A DNA stretch of 64,000 nucleotides from Phycisphaerae bacterium (GCA_030425705.1 JAUHZU010000008.1:109972-173971); one strand, 5' to 3'; shown: positions 34,922-47,014, counted from the stretch's first letter. A program made the numbers and translations. Notes: generated by a model not told the origin, from the letters alone.

Positions 34922-35536
34922 ATGCCCGAGCCGACCCCCCTGACCGGCAGGAAGATCGCCGTCGCTCTCACCGGCGGGATCGCCTGCTACAAGGCCGCCA
35001 CACTCGTCAGCCGGCTGGTCCAGCGCGGCGCGGACGTGCGCGTCCTGATGACCCGTGCCGCCACCGAGTTCATCACCCCGCTCACCTTCCAGTCGCTCTC
35101 CGGCCGACCGGTCCTCACCAGCATGTGGGACCACAGCGACAACCCCGAGTCACAGCACGTCGGCACCGCGCGGTGGTGCGACCTGCTGGTCATCGCCCCT
35201 TGCTCCATGGACATGATCGGCAAGATCGCGGCCGGGCTCACGCCCGACGTCGTGTCGCTCACCGTCAGCGCTCTGCCCGCGAAGACCCCGCTGCTCATCG
35301 CCCCGGCCATGAACGCCGACATGTGGGCCAGCCCGATCCTCCAGCGCAACCTCGCGCTGCTCCGCGAGCTGCTGCCCAACCTCTCCGAGGTCGGCCCCGC
35401 CGACGGCTGGCAGGCCTGCCGGACGAGAGGGGCCGGCCGCATGAGCGAGCCGGAAGCGATCCTGGATTACGTGGCTAAGTTGCTTGGGGAAGCGGATTCA
35501 ACGCCAAGACGCCAAGACGCCAAGATGCCAAGCTGA
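34922..35536 (+). CDS. coaC: Phosphopantothenoylcysteine decarboxylase (CoaC domain only)
   Basis: This flavoprotein decarboxylates 4'-phosphopantothenoylcysteine in coenzyme A synthesis. The 204 residues cover only the CoaC half of the usual CoaBC fusion: VALTGGIACYKAATL for FMN, the WCDLLVIAPCSMDMIGKIAAG segment, and the PAMNADMW substrate motif with its Asn. The GRMSEPEAI end motif is followed by a C-terminal STPRRQDAKMPS tail encoded by a tandem ACGCCAAG repeat, so the natural C-terminus was altered by the repeat. The CoaB ligase must be encoded elsewhere. The conserved His of the active site reads HVGTARW here. Confidence 0.9.
   Translation: MPEPTPLTGRKIAVALTGGIACYKAATLVSRLVQRGADVRVLMTRAATEFITPLTFQSLSGRPVLTSMWDHSDNPESQHVGTARWCDLLVIAPCSMDMIGKIAAGLTPDVVSLTVSALPAKTPLLIAPAMNADMWASPILQRNLALLRELLPNLSEVGPADGWQACRTRGAGRMSEPEAILDYVAKLLGEADSTPRRQDAKMPS
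35501..35532. repeat. Tandem 8-bp repeat ACGCCAAG, four units
   Basis: Three exact ACGCCAAG units and one ATGCCAAG unit lie in tandem at the 3' end of coaC. An inverted pair of the same unit is found at 35980-35995. Short repeats of this kind are scattered through planctomycete and some other genomes. Confidence 0.9.
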
Positions 35537-35573
35537 TTCTGTTTGCTGCTACTCAGAGAACTCGCCGCAACTG

Positions 35574-35954
35574 TCACTCGGCAACCGGCCACTGCTGAAG
35601 CTCGGTTTCAATAAACTCATCGGGATGACCTTTCCCCACGTTCGGGTCGCCAACCTCCCACTGGCTTAGCGAATGCAGCGTCCATTGATCTTCTTCGCCC
35701 CGGCTCCCAACCATAATGAGATAACTTCTTTCATCAATGAAGAACGTATCGAGAGTCGCATTTTCATAATCTGTTACAGCGATGGATAGCCAAGTACGTT
35801 CCAGCCCCAACTCTTCAATCGTAGAAACGGCTTCTTCATACGGCATGCCTACCGTGACTAAGCGGGAGTGATTCGTACAAGATGAGAGCAAAAGAAAACC
35901 AATCACGCATAAACTTAGAACCGGCTGGGGAGTTCCGTTTCGAAACATAATCAA
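35574..35954 (-). CDS. Small lipoprotein of unknown function (low GC)
   Basis: The 126-residue protein is not recognised. It starts with a lipoprotein signal, VLSLCVIGFLLLSSC, with Cys26 as the lipid site. The remainder is a small alpha/beta domain (GMPYEEAVSTIEELGLERTWLSI) that resembles SmpA/BamE-type small lipoproteins in having an early G-M-x-x-x-E-V turn; this is a weak likeness. Base composition is clearly lower in G+C than the surrounding genes. ACGCCAAG arrays lie on both sides in inverted orientation, so the gene may have been acquired. Confidence 0.65.
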   Translation of the reverse strand: MIMFRNGTPQPVLSLCVIGFLLLSSCTNHSRLVTVGMPYEEAVSTIEELGLERTWLSIAVTDYENATLDTFFIDERSYLIMVGSRGEEDQWTLHSLSQWEVGDPNVGKGHPDEFIETELQQWPVAE

Positions 35955-35979
35955 TCTCCGTCCTGTGAGAGACGCCGTT

Positions 35980-35995
35980 CTTGGCGTCTTGGCGT
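35980..35995. repeat. Inverted copy of the ACGCCAAG repeat, two units
   Basis: Two CTTGGCGT units are the reverse complement of the ACGCCAAG units at 35501-35532. Together the two arrays bracket the low-GC lipoprotein gene. Confidence 0.85.
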
Positions 35996-36035
35996 TGTTC
36001 CTTCTGCGGAAGGTGCGGCCTAACTCGTCCTGCCG

Positions 36036-36491
36036 CTACAGCGTCTTTTCGTGCTTCCATCCGAATCCCCGGCGGTTGTCGATCCAGCGGACCCACGTCG
36101 GCCGGAAGCGGTAGAACGACTGCGCCGCGACCGCATCGCGGTACGGGGGCTCGGCCGCGAACGGGTAGGTCGCCTCGTACAGGGCCCGCACCAGCGTCAC
36201 CGCCGCCGCATCCGACAGCAGCTCGGCGGTCCCGTGCATCTGCACGCCGTGGATCTGGTCGGGCGCGTCGACGTGGGCATAGACCGTGATCGCGCTGCCC
36301 GGCCGGTCGGCGAGGTGCTGCGAGTGCTCGGACGCCGTGCTGCTGACCCAGTAGAGGTTCAACGCGTCGTCGCTGACGTACTGCACGTTCGCCGCGTGCG
36401 GCAGGCCCGCCGCATCGACCGTCGCCAGCGACGCGGTGCGGTGCGCGGCGAGGAAGTCGGCGATCTGTGGGTCCACTTCGGGGTCCGTCAT
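36036..36491 (-). CDS. Pyridoxamine 5'-phosphate oxidase-family protein
   Basis: The 151-residue protein has the split-barrel flavin fold. It contains HRTASLATVDAAGLPHAANVQYV (N-terminal strand pair), LNLYWVSSTASEHSQHL and a C-terminal FYRFRPTWVRWIDN segment, as in general-stress and PNPOx-like proteins. It probably binds FMN or F420. It is 16 bp downstream of dapL on the same strand and may be co-transcribed with dapL and alaS. The substrate is unknown, and a true PdxH role is unlikely because the PLP-binding residues are not evident. Confidence 0.82.
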   Translation of the reverse strand: MTDPEVDPQIADFLAAHRTASLATVDAAGLPHAANVQYVSDDALNLYWVSSTASEHSQHLADRPGSAITVYAHVDAPDQIHGVQMHGTAELLSDAAAVTLVRALYEATYPFAAEPPYRDAVAAQSFYRFRPTWVRWIDNRRGFGWKHEKTL

Positions 36492-36507
36492 CGGGGTACT
36501 CCTTGAT

Positions 36508-37770
36508 CTATGCCACAGCCAGGGTGGACAGCCGCTCCATCGCCTCTAGGACGGTCGCCCGCGCGTTGAACGCGCTCAGGCGGAAGTAGCCCTCGCCCGA
36601 TCGGCCGAAGCCGCTACCCGGCGTCGCGATGATGTGTGACTCGGCGAGGAGTCGGTCGAAAAAAGCCCAGCTCGACAGGCCGCCGGGCGTCTGCACCCAG
36701 AGATACGGCGCGTGCTCCCCGCCGAAGCAGGTGAAGCCCTGGGCGGTCAGCGCCGCGCGCATCAGCCGGGCGTTCTCCATATAAAACCGTACCAGCCCGT
36801 CGCACTGCGCCCGGCCGGCCTCGGTGTAGACCGCCTCGGCCCCGCGCTGCACGATGTAGGACACCGTGCTGTTCTTCGTCGACTGGTGCCGCTGCCAGAG
36901 CCCGTGCAAGCCGACCGGTCGGCCCACCGCGTCGCGCCCCACCAGGGCCTTGGGGATGACGGTGTACCCGCAGCGCGTGCCGGTAAACCCCGCACGCTTC
37001 GAGAAGCTTCGGAACTCGATCGCGCAGGTCCGAGCCCCTTCGATCTCGTAGACCGAGTGCGGAATGTCGTCGCCCGCGTCATCGTTGATGTACGACTCAT
37101 AGGCCGCGTCGAAGAGCAGGATGCTCCCATGCGCGTTCGCATAATCCACCCACCGCTTGAGCGCCGCACGGTCGATAACTGCGCCCGTCGGGTTGTTGGG
37201 CGAGCACAGGTAGATCAGGTCAGCCTTCTGCCCGGGGATCGCGGGGACAAAGCCGTTCTCCGCCGTGCAGCGGAGGTAGACCAGCCCCGGGTACTCGCCG
37301 TGCTCGTCGGCCGGGCCGGTCGCGCCGGCCATCACGTTCGTGTCGACATAGACGGGGTAGACCGGGTCGGTGACAGCCACAACATTGCCGCCATGCGCCG
37401 CGTCGCCCGACGCGAGGATATCGAGGAGGTGCCCGCAGTCGCCCTTGCAGCCGTGGGAGATGAAGACCTCGTCGGCGTCGATGTCGCAGCCGCGCAGCTT
37501 GAAGTCGTGCTCGGCGATCGCCTCGCGCAGCCAGGCGTAGCCCGCGGCGGGGCCGTAGCCATGGAACGTGTTGTGTCGGCCCTGGTCGTCGACCGCCTTC
37601 ATCATCGCGACACGGCAGGCCTCGGGCAGCGGTTCCGTCACGTCGCCGATGCCCATGCGGATCAGTTCCGCCTCGGGGTGCTGCTCGGTGAAGGCCGCGA
37701 CGCGCCGGGCGATCTCGGGGAAGAGGTACCCGCGGGAGAGCTTGAGGTAGTGGTCGTTGATGCGGGCCAT
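36508..37770 (-). CDS. dapL: LL-diaminopimelate aminotransferase
   Basis: DapL makes LL-diaminopimelate from tetrahydrodipicolinate in one PLP-dependent step, bypassing DapD/DapC/DapE, for lysine and peptidoglycan. The 420-residue chain starts [22 protein letters not shown], a DapL-specific opening. It has [11 protein letters not shown], the [14 protein letters not shown] segment, [10 protein letters not shown], and the PLP lysine in [14 protein letters not shown]. It lies 43 bp after alaS and before the flavoprotein gene. DapL is found in a limited set of bacteria, planctomycetes among them. Confidence 0.95.
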   Translation of the reverse strand: MARINDHYLKLSRGYLFPEIARRVAAFTEQHPEAELIRMGIGDVTEPLPEACRVAMMKAVDDQGRHNTFHGYGPAAGYAWLREAIAEHDFKLRGCDIDADEVFISHGCKGDCGHLLDILASGDAAHGGNVVAVTDPVYPVYVDTNVMAGATGPADEHGEYPGLVYLRCTAENGFVPAIPGQKADLIYLCSPNNPTGAVIDRAALKRWVDYANAHGSILLFDAAYESYINDDAGDDIPHSVYEIEGARTCAIEFRSFSKRAGFTGTRCGYTVIPKALVGRDAVGRPVGLHGLWQRHQSTKNSTVSYIVQRGAEAVYTEAGRAQCDGLVRFYMENARLMRAALTAQGFTCFGGEHAPYLWVQTPGGLSSWAFFDRLLAESHIIATPGSGFGRSGEGYFRLSAFNARATVLEAMERLSTLAVA

Positions 37771-37813
37771 GGGGGTGCTCCCGGAACGGTGCGGTGCTGC
37801 GCGGCGGGGGCGG

Positions 37814-40705
<2,892 letters not shown>

Positions 40706-40856
40706 GGGGCGGGTCTGGGGTTACGGGTCTGGGGTCTGGGCTTCGGAAGCAACCGAATTGGACAGTATAGCGGCGCAGGTGGACGTCTCGGTTGGATCGC
40801 GCTACGGTACGGGTCTTGGAGGAATCCCCGCGCCTGCGAGTCTACCGGTGCCCGAG

Positions 40857-42203
40857 ATGCAGAAGAAAAAGATCGTCGTCCTCGGCTGCGGCTTCGGCGG
40901 GCTGTCGTTTGTGAAGGCCTGCAAGGGGCTGGGGGATGCCGCGGACATCCTGGTCGTGGACAAGCAGAACCACCACCTGTTCCAACCGCTGCTGTACCAG
41001 GTCGCGATGGCGGGCCTGTCGGCCCCGGAGGTGTCCGAGCCGATCCGCTCGATCTTCCGCCGGCGGCGCGAGGTGCGGACGGTGATGGACACGGCCGAGG
41101 CGGTAGACCTGGCCCTGCGTGAGGTAACGCTGTCGATCGGCGGGGTGGAGCGGTACGACTACCTGGTGGTCGCGCTGGGCGGGACGACCTCGTACTTCGG
41201 GAACGATGCGTGGGCCGAGGACGCGCCGGGGCTCAAGTCGCTGGACGACGCGATGCGGGTCCGCCGGGGCGTCTTGACGAGCTTCGAGCTGGCCGAGGCG
41301 ATCGACGATGACCGGCGGCGGAAGGAGCTGATCACGGTGGTGGTGATCGGGGGCGGCGCGACGGGGGTCGAACTGGCCGGGGCGATGGCGGAGCTGGCCA
41401 AGCGGGTGTTCCGTCGGGACTTCCGCGAGATCGACCCGACCGACGCGCGAGTCGTGCTCGTGGACGGCGGGGACCGGCTGCTGAGCGCGTTCCCCGAGTC
41501 GCTGTCGGCCAGCGCGTTGCGTCAGCTCGAGTCGCTGGGGGTGGAGGTCCGGCTGAACACCCGGGTCGATGCGATCGATGGCCGGGGCGTGGACCTGTCC
41601 GACGGCAGCCGGATCGACGCGGCGAACGTCCTGTGGGGCGGCGGCGTGCAGGCCCCGGCGATCACCCGCACGCTCGGCATCGAGCTCGGGCCGGGCGGGC
41701 GTGTCGTCGTCGGCCCGGACCTGAGCGTGCCCGGGCACCCGGGGGTGTTTGTGATCGGGGACATCGCGGACGCCACGATGCCCGACGGCACGAAGGCCCC
41801 GGGCCTGGCCCCGGCGGCGATGCAGATGGGCCGGCAGGTCGCGAAGGTGATCCGCAAGGAGGTTAAGCGTGGGGAGGGGATCGGCGAGCCCGGGGAGCGC
41901 CCCGTGTTCCGCTACAAAGACAAGGGGACCATGGCGACGATCGGCCGCAGCCGGGCCATCGCGTGGGTCGGGCCGCTGAAGCTCTCGGGGTTCTTCGCCT
42001 GGCTGGCGTGGCTGGTCGTGCACCTGCTGCTGCTGATCGGGTTCCGCAACAAGGTCGTGGTGCTGGTGCAGTGGTTCTACTCGTACGTGTCGTTCCGGCG
42101 CGGGGCGCGGATCATCTTCGGCCGAGCAAACGAAACGCTAGCGCGCCGGGCCGAGACCGGTGACCCGCGTTGTGAGAATCCAGAGCAGACCGAGAAACGA
42201 TAG
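40857..42203 (+). CDS. ndh: NAD(P)/FAD-dependent oxidoreductase, type II NADH dehydrogenase-like
   Basis: The 448-residue protein looks like a type II NADH dehydrogenase, a single-subunit enzyme passing electrons from NADH to quinone without pumping protons. The FAD Rossmann motif is VVLGCGFGGLSFV at the start, and the NAD motif VVIGGGATGVELAGAMAEL is near residue 170. The second FAD segment VFVIGDIADATMPDG is followed by PGLAPAAMQMGRQVA. A hydrophobic C-terminus (WLAWLVVHLLLLIG) should tether it to the membrane. The ATG at 40857 is used because the region above it is intergenic with alaS; the genes are divergent. An independent quinone reductase role cannot be excluded. Confidence 0.9.
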   Translation: MQKKKIVVLGCGFGGLSFVKACKGLGDAADILVVDKQNHHLFQPLLYQVAMAGLSAPEVSEPIRSIFRRRREVRTVMDTAEAVDLALREVTLSIGGVERYDYLVVALGGTTSYFGNDAWAEDAPGLKSLDDAMRVRRGVLTSFELAEAIDDDRRRKELITVVVIGGGATGVELAGAMAELAKRVFRRDFREIDPTDARVVLVDGGDRLLSAFPESLSASALRQLESLGVEVRLNTRVDAIDGRGVDLSDGSRIDAANVLWGGGVQAPAITRTLGIELGPGGRVVVGPDLSVPGHPGVFVIGDIADATMPDGTKAPGLAPAAMQMGRQVAKVIRKEVKRGEGIGEPGERPVFRYKDKGTMATIGRSRAIAWVGPLKLSGFFAWLAWLVVHLLLLIGFRNKVVVLVQWFYSYVSFRRGARIIFGRANETLARRAETGDPRCENPEQTEKR

Positions 42204-42266
42204 CCGGCGTGTTGCGGAGTCGGCGGAACTGGTCACAATGCGTGCTTCCTCCTGCAAGGCGTCTGT

Positions 42267-43445
42267 ATGCCCGCGGTTTGTCTTTACTTCCAGGTCCACC
42301 AGCCACGGCGGCTCCGGCGGTACCGCGTCTTCGATATCGGTGACGACTACTTCGACGACGCGCACAACAGCCAGGTCCTCCGCCGCGTCGCCGGCAAGTG
42401 CTACCTGCCTGCGACGGCCCTGCTGCTGGACCTGATCGAGCGGCACCGCGGGAAGTTCCGCCTCGCGTTCTCGCTGACCGGCGAGGTGATCGAGCAGTTC
42501 CAGCGCTGGTCGCCGGACGTGCTCGACCGCTTCCGCCAGCTCGCGGAGACCGGCTGCGTCGAGTTCCTCTCAGAGACCTACAACCACACGCTGGCCTCGG
42601 TCTACGACCCCGAGTGCTTCGTCGACGAGGTCGACCGCCACGACACGCTGATCGAGGACCTGTTCGGTCAGCGGCCGACGGTGTTCCGCAACACGGAACT
42701 GATCTACAGCGACGCCATCGCGGGACAGGTTGCGGGCATGGGCCGGTTCCGCGCGGTGCTCGCCGAGGGCGTGGACCGGCTGCTGGACGGGCGCACACCC
42801 AACACGCCCTACCGGCCCGCGGGCGACGCGGCGACGTCGCTGACCCTGCTGCTCAAGCACCACCGGCTGAGCGACGACCTCGCCTTCCGGTTCGGCGAGA
42901 AGCAGTGGCCGCACCACCCGCTCACCGCGCAGACCTACGCGGGCTGGCTCAACAGCCAGCCGGGCGACGTCGTCAACCTGTTCATGGACTTCGAGACCTT
43001 CGGCGAGCACAAGTGGGCGGACACCGGCATCTTCGGGCTGCTCGACGCGCTGCCGGGCGCGGTGCTCGACGGCGGCGGCGGGTTCGCCACACCGAGCGAG
43101 GCGGCCGAGTCGTTCCGCGCCACCGACACCTACGCCGCGCCCGAGCCCACGAGCTGGGCGGACACCGAGCGGGACCTCTCGGCCTGGAACGGCAACGCGA
43201 TGCAGTCGTCGGCGCTGGCGGTGCTGTACGCCCTGCACGGCCCGGTGTTTCGCGCCCGTGACGCGAAGCTGCTGGCAGACTGGCAATCGCTGGGCACAAG
43301 CGACCACTTCTACTACATGTCCACCAAGCACGCCGACGACGGCGCCGTACACGCCTATTTCAATCCCTACGACTCGCCGTACGACGCGTACCTGAACTAC
43401 ATGAACGTGCTGGAAAGGATCAAGAGCCGGTCGGATCCGAGGTAG
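42267..43445 (+). CDS. Glycoside hydrolase family 57 (alpha-amylase type)
   Basis: The 392-residue protein is a GH57 (beta/alpha)7 barrel that cleaves or rearranges alpha-glucans. The N-terminus has the family motif CLYFQVHQPRR. The likely nucleophile Glu is in FRNTELIYSD and the acid/base Asp in FMDFETFGEH. The Trp-rich stretch EPTSWADTERDLSAWNGN is usual at the end. It has no signal peptide, so it probably acts on intracellular glycogen or maltodextrin. It is 63 bp from the ndh-like gene. Activity could be amylase or 4-alpha-glucanotransferase. Confidence 0.92.
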   Translation: MPAVCLYFQVHQPRRLRRYRVFDIGDDYFDDAHNSQVLRRVAGKCYLPATALLLDLIERHRGKFRLAFSLTGEVIEQFQRWSPDVLDRFRQLAETGCVEFLSETYNHTLASVYDPECFVDEVDRHDTLIEDLFGQRPTVFRNTELIYSDAIAGQVAGMGRFRAVLAEGVDRLLDGRTPNTPYRPAGDAATSLTLLLKHHRLSDDLAFRFGEKQWPHHPLTAQTYAGWLNSQPGDVVNLFMDFETFGEHKWADTGIFGLLDALPGAVLDGGGGFATPSEAAESFRATDTYAAPEPTSWADTERDLSAWNGNAMQSSALAVLYALHGPVFRARDAKLLADWQSLGTSDHFYYMSTKHADDGAVHAYFNPYDSPYDAYLNYMNVLERIKSRSDPR

Positions 43446-43460
43446 ACACCACGACTCGGC

Positions 43461-43838
43461 TTAGAGTTTGTCGAACGCGGACTGCACCAGCTTGGGGTTG
43501 CCGCAGTAGATGCACTTCTCGTGGCGGGGGTTCATCGGGCGATTGCAGGCGGTGCACTGGCTGACGGTCTTGGTGGCCTTACCGTCCTCGACGCCGTCCA
43601 GGAGGTCGATGAGCTTGACGCGTTCCATCAGGTCCTGCTCGGTAAAGTTGGTCTTGTCGCGTAAGAGCGACCACATGGCCATGCACACCAGCGACAGCCG
43701 GTCCACGCGGTCTTCGAGTTGAGCGACCTCCTGCTTCGCGCGGTTGGCGGCGGACTGCGCGGCGGCGGCACCGGACGCCCCGGCCGTGCCGGTGTAGGAC
43801 CCGGCGTTGTTGTATCCGAACATGTGAGCATCGAGCAT
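43461..43838 (-). CDS. Zinc-ribbon protein with coiled-coil segment
   Basis: The 125-residue protein is not assigned to a known family. The start at 43838 has a GGAG site about 10 nt upstream. An Ala/Gly/Ser-rich N-terminus precedes an amphipathic helix (residues 34-70). The C-terminus holds a CxxC pair TACNRPMN and a second CIYCGNP, forming one zinc ribbon. No catalytic motif is seen. It is convergent with the GH57 gene and lies downstream of pheA on the same strand. Confidence 0.7.
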   Translation of the reverse strand: MLDAHMFGYNNAGSYTGTAGASGAAAAQSAANRAKQEVAQLEDRVDRLSLVCMAMWSLLRDKTNFTEQDLMERVKLIDLLDGVEDGKATKTVSQCTACNRPMNPRHEKCIYCGNPKLVQSAFDKL

Positions 43839-43924
43839 ATTGGGGCTCCGGGAGAGGTGGCGTGGGCGTGGGTGACCCGCGGCTCGCAGTGTAAGCAGTC
43901 TCCACTGCCCGGCGGCGGGAAAGC

Positions 43925-45061
43925 TCAGATCACTTCCGTCGCACGCGGGAACGAGCCGAGGATCGTGAGCTGCACGCAGTGCTTTTTCGCCTCGGCCGCG
44001 GCCTGGATGAACGTCTCGTCGCTCTCGTGGGCCATCAGGTCGACAAAGAAGCTGTACTCCCAGTTGACGCGTTGGCTCGGCCGCTTGTCGATGTGTGTGA
44101 GGTTCAGCCCGAAGTCGCGGAAGACGTTGAGCACCTCGGTGAGGGCCCCGGCCTCGTGGCGGGTGGTGAACATCAGCGCGGTCTTGTCGTCGCCCGTCGG
44201 CTTGGTGGACTGGTGGCCGATGACCAGGAAGCGGGTGGTGTTGTTCGGGTTGTCCTCGATGTTCTCGAATTGGACATGGACGTCGTTGAGCTTCGCGGCG
44301 AGGGAAGAGGCGACCGCCGCAGCCCCCGGCTCCTCCGCGGCGAGCATCGCGGCCCGGCTGGTCGACGAGGTCGCGACCCGCTCGACGCTGGGGAACTGAG
44401 CATTGAGCCAGCCCCGGCACTGCGCCAAGGCCTGGGGGTGCGAGTAGATGCGCTTGATGTCCGGCGGGTCGCAGTTGGCCAGCAGGTTGTGATGGATGGC
44501 GATCAAGACCTCGGCGCAGATGCGGACCGAGGTCTCGGCCAGCGCGTCGAGCGTGACGACGACGCTGCCCTCGGTCGAGTTTTCGATGGGCACGAGGCCG
44601 TAGTCGATGTCGCGCCGCTGGACCGCGTCGAAGATCACGGGGATGTCGGCGAGGTTGTCGTACTCCACGGACGCGCCGAACTTCGCCTCGGCGGCCTGGT
44701 GGCTGTACGAGCCGTTGGGCCCGAGGAAACCGATCCGCAGCGGCCGTTCGAGCGCGAAGCTGCCGGACATCAGCTCCCGCCAGACCGCGTCGATGCACTT
44801 GTTGGGAAGCGGGCCCTGGTTGTACGACCGGACCTGCTCGAGCACCCGGCGTTCGCGGTCGGGCACGTAGATCGGCGAGCGGTCGGCCCGCTTGACGTGG
44901 CCCACCTCGACGACGACCTTGGCCCGCTCGTTGAGGAGCTCGACGATCTGCCGGTCCAGCTTGTCGATCCGCTCGCGCAGGGGGGCCAGAGCGGCTTCGG
45001 TGACGGCGGGGTCCGGCTCGCCGGGGCCCGGGGATGACAATTTAGTTGTGTTATCGCTCAC
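43925..45061 (-). CDS. pheA: Bifunctional chorismate mutase / prephenate dehydratase
   Basis: PheA turns chorismate into prephenate and then phenylpyruvate for phenylalanine synthesis. The 378-residue protein has an AroQ chorismate mutase domain (about residues 30-110; LRERIDKLDRQIVELLNERAKV), and then the prephenate dehydratase domain with GFLGPNGSYSHQAAEAKFG, the IENSTEGSV loop and the catalytic Thr in NTTRFLVIG. A C-terminal ACT domain follows (EAGALTEVLNVFRDFGLNLTHIDKRPS), the phenylalanine feedback site. The GTG at 45061 is used because no in-frame ATG fits. tyrA is at 53-54 kb and trpE at 6-7 kb, so the aromatic genes are scattered. Confidence 0.93.
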   Translation of the reverse strand: MSDNTTKLSSPGPGEPDPAVTEAALAPLRERIDKLDRQIVELLNERAKVVVEVGHVKRADRSPIYVPDRERRVLEQVRSYNQGPLPNKCIDAVWRELMSGSFALERPLRIGFLGPNGSYSHQAAEAKFGASVEYDNLADIPVIFDAVQRRDIDYGLVPIENSTEGSVVVTLDALAETSVRICAEVLIAIHHNLLANCDPPDIKRIYSHPQALAQCRGWLNAQFPSVERVATSSTSRAAMLAAEEPGAAAVASSLAAKLNDVHVQFENIEDNPNNTTRFLVIGHQSTKPTGDDKTALMFTTRHEAGALTEVLNVFRDFGLNLTHIDKRPSQRVNWEYSFFVDLMAHESDETFIQAAAEAKKHCVQLTILGSFPRATEVI

Positions 45062-45143
45062 GGTCGGGCATTGTAACGACGGGGCGTCGCGACATGCGAT
45101 AATGGAAAGAGCCCCGGAGCGTCCTACGGGGTGAGGAGCAGGT

Positions 45144-46079
45144 ATGCAGGCCAGCGACCAGATCCAGCAGTGGTTCGACCACGCCAGCCGATCGTTCCCG
45201 ACCGCGACGGCCGGGGCGCTGATCGGCGCGATGGCATTGGGGCTGGTGCTCTGGCTGCTCGGCGGCCGGCTGATGAAGTCGGCGATGGTGGTCGCGGGCA
45301 TGCTGCTCGGGCTCTACGCGGGCCTGCTGCTGTCGGGCTTCGCCAGCAGCGCCGGGTTTATCGCGGTGCTCACCGCCGGGCTCGCGATCGCGGGGGCGCT
45401 CGCGGCGGCGCTGTTGTTCCGCGTGTGGATGGCGTTGTCGACAGCGATGCTCTTTGCCGTCGTCGTACCCGCGTCGGTCCTCGTGTGGGAAGGCACCCCG
45501 CCGCAGGACGTGCTCGGCCGCGACCCCGCCGAACTCCGAGAGGACCTCCAGCAGCGTCTGGTCAGCCCGGACCAACAGATCAACGACAACATCCGCATGC
45601 AGGTCCAGTCCCTCATCGCCCAGCCGGCCGAGGGACAGTCCGATGCGGAGTCCAACCAGGCGCTGGCCGAGGCGGCGACGCTGCTGCAATCGCAGGGCAT
45701 CGATTTAGGCAAGGCCGCGGGCGAGTCGGTCAAGGGGCTGATCTTTGAGAACGTCCAAGCCGTGTGCGAATGGTGGAAGGCCAACACCACCGAGTCGCAA
45801 CGGAACGTGGCGATCGGCATGGGGGTCGGCGCATTGCTCGGGCTGCTGCTGGGCGGTCTGATGCCCAAGCACACGGCCGCGATCCAGGCGGCACTCGTCG
45901 GCGCGGTCCTGCTGTTCATCCCCGGGCGCGAGCTCATTATCGGGTGGGCCCCGGACGCGTCGCGGTGGCTGCCGAGCACGCCGCGCGGTGGGCTGATGGC
46001 GGTGGGTCTGATAACGCTGCTGGGCGTCCTGGTGCAATGGACACTGTATTTCAGGCCGGACGATAAAGAGACCGAGTGA
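45144..46079 (+). CDS. Membrane protein of unknown function, first of a pair
   Basis: This 311-residue protein has four closely packed hydrophobic helices in residues 21-115 (GALIGAMALGLVLWLLGG first) and three more near residues 220-300. Between them is a soluble loop of about 90 residues rich in Gln, Glu and Asn. A GAGGAG ribosome site precedes the ATG. The glycine-rich packing resembles DUF4203-type membrane proteins, but I cannot place it. The next gene encodes a protein with the same helix plan, 49 bp away, so the two probably act together or as paralogues. Confidence 0.75.
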   Translation: MQASDQIQQWFDHASRSFPTATAGALIGAMALGLVLWLLGGRLMKSAMVVAGMLLGLYAGLLLSGFASSAGFIAVLTAGLAIAGALAAALLFRVWMALSTAMLFAVVVPASVLVWEGTPPQDVLGRDPAELREDLQQRLVSPDQQINDNIRMQVQSLIAQPAEGQSDAESNQALAEAATLLQSQGIDLGKAAGESVKGLIFENVQAVCEWWKANTTESQRNVAIGMGVGALLGLLLGGLMPKHTAAIQAALVGAVLLFIPGRELIIGWAPDASRWLPSTPRGGLMAVGLITLLGVLVQWTLYFRPDDKETE

Positions 46080-46128
46080 GCGCCGCCCCAGGTTTCCGCG
46101 TGGCGCAGCTTGCCACCCGGAGCCCGTC

Positions 46129-46986
46129 ATGCTGCCAACCCTCGCCCAAGCCAGCCCAGACACCGCCGCGGCCGAAGCGCCGATGACCATCGACCTCTGG
46201 GCCGAGGCCCACCGCCTGTTCACGACCGGTGTCGAGATCTTCTCCCGCGGCGACACCCTCGCCAAGCCCGACGAACTGATCGGGCACCTCGCCGAACTGG
46301 GCACGGTCTGGGCGATCGTCTTCGTCGTTGTCGGCATGATCTGCCTGCTCAACGGCTACAAGTTCTACAAGGTCGCGACGGTCGCGCTGATCGTCGCGCT
46401 CGGTTCGGGGCTCGGATACTGGCTGGGGTTGGCGATCCAGGCCCCGCCGTTCGTCGTCGCCGGCTGCCTCGGGCTGCTGCTCGCGGTGCTGGCCTTCCCG
46501 ATGATGAAGTACGCCGTCGCCGTGCTCGGCGGGCTGTCGGGCGCATTCATCGGCGCCAACCTCTGGGCCGGCGCAGCCCGCGCGCTCGACTCGGCCTACG
46601 CCAAGCGGGTCGCCGACTTCAACGACGGCGCTACGACCACCGACCCCGCCGCGTCGCTGCTCGCCAAGGCCGCCGAGGGCATACCCGCCGAGGCCTACTG
46701 GATCGGCGCACTCGTCGGGCTGGGCGTCTGCGGGATCGCCGCCTTCGCGCTCTTCAAGATCTCCATCCACCTGTTCACCTCGGTCAGCGGTGCGACCATC
46801 GCGGTCTTCGGCGTCATCGCCCTGCTGCTGTCGATCGACACCTTCCGCGACACCGTCGCGTCCGAACTCTCCAGCAACGCCCTGGTCATCCCGATGCTCG
46901 TCTTCGTCCCCGCGGCGATCGGCTTCGTGATGCAGGAGATCTCCTCGGGTGCGTTCGGCGGTGGGAACCGCGCCCCGGCGGCGTAG
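46129..46986 (+). CDS. Membrane protein of unknown function, second of a pair
   Basis: The 285-residue protein has a hydrophilic N-terminus of about 60 residues. Glycine-rich helices VWAIVFVVVGMICLLNG, VALIVALGSGLGYWLGL and two more follow, then a 50-residue loop and three final helices. The arrangement of two helical bundles around a central loop matches the preceding protein, but the loop lies at a different place. Start ATG at 46129; an internal ATG before TIDLWAEAHRL is an alternative. No catalytic residues stand out. A bidirectional terminator follows. Confidence 0.75.
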   Translation: MLPTLAQASPDTAAAEAPMTIDLWAEAHRLFTTGVEIFSRGDTLAKPDELIGHLAELGTVWAIVFVVVGMICLLNGYKFYKVATVALIVALGSGLGYWLGLAIQAPPFVVAGCLGLLLAVLAFPMMKYAVAVLGGLSGAFIGANLWAGAARALDSAYAKRVADFNDGATTTDPAASLLAKAAEGIPAEAYWIGALVGLGVCGIAAFALFKISIHLFTSVSGATIAVFGVIALLLSIDTFRDTVASELSSNALVIPMLVFVPAAIGFVMQEISSGAFGGGNRAPAA

Positions 46987-47014
46987 CAGGCAAAGTCCTC
47001 AACAACGCACAACC

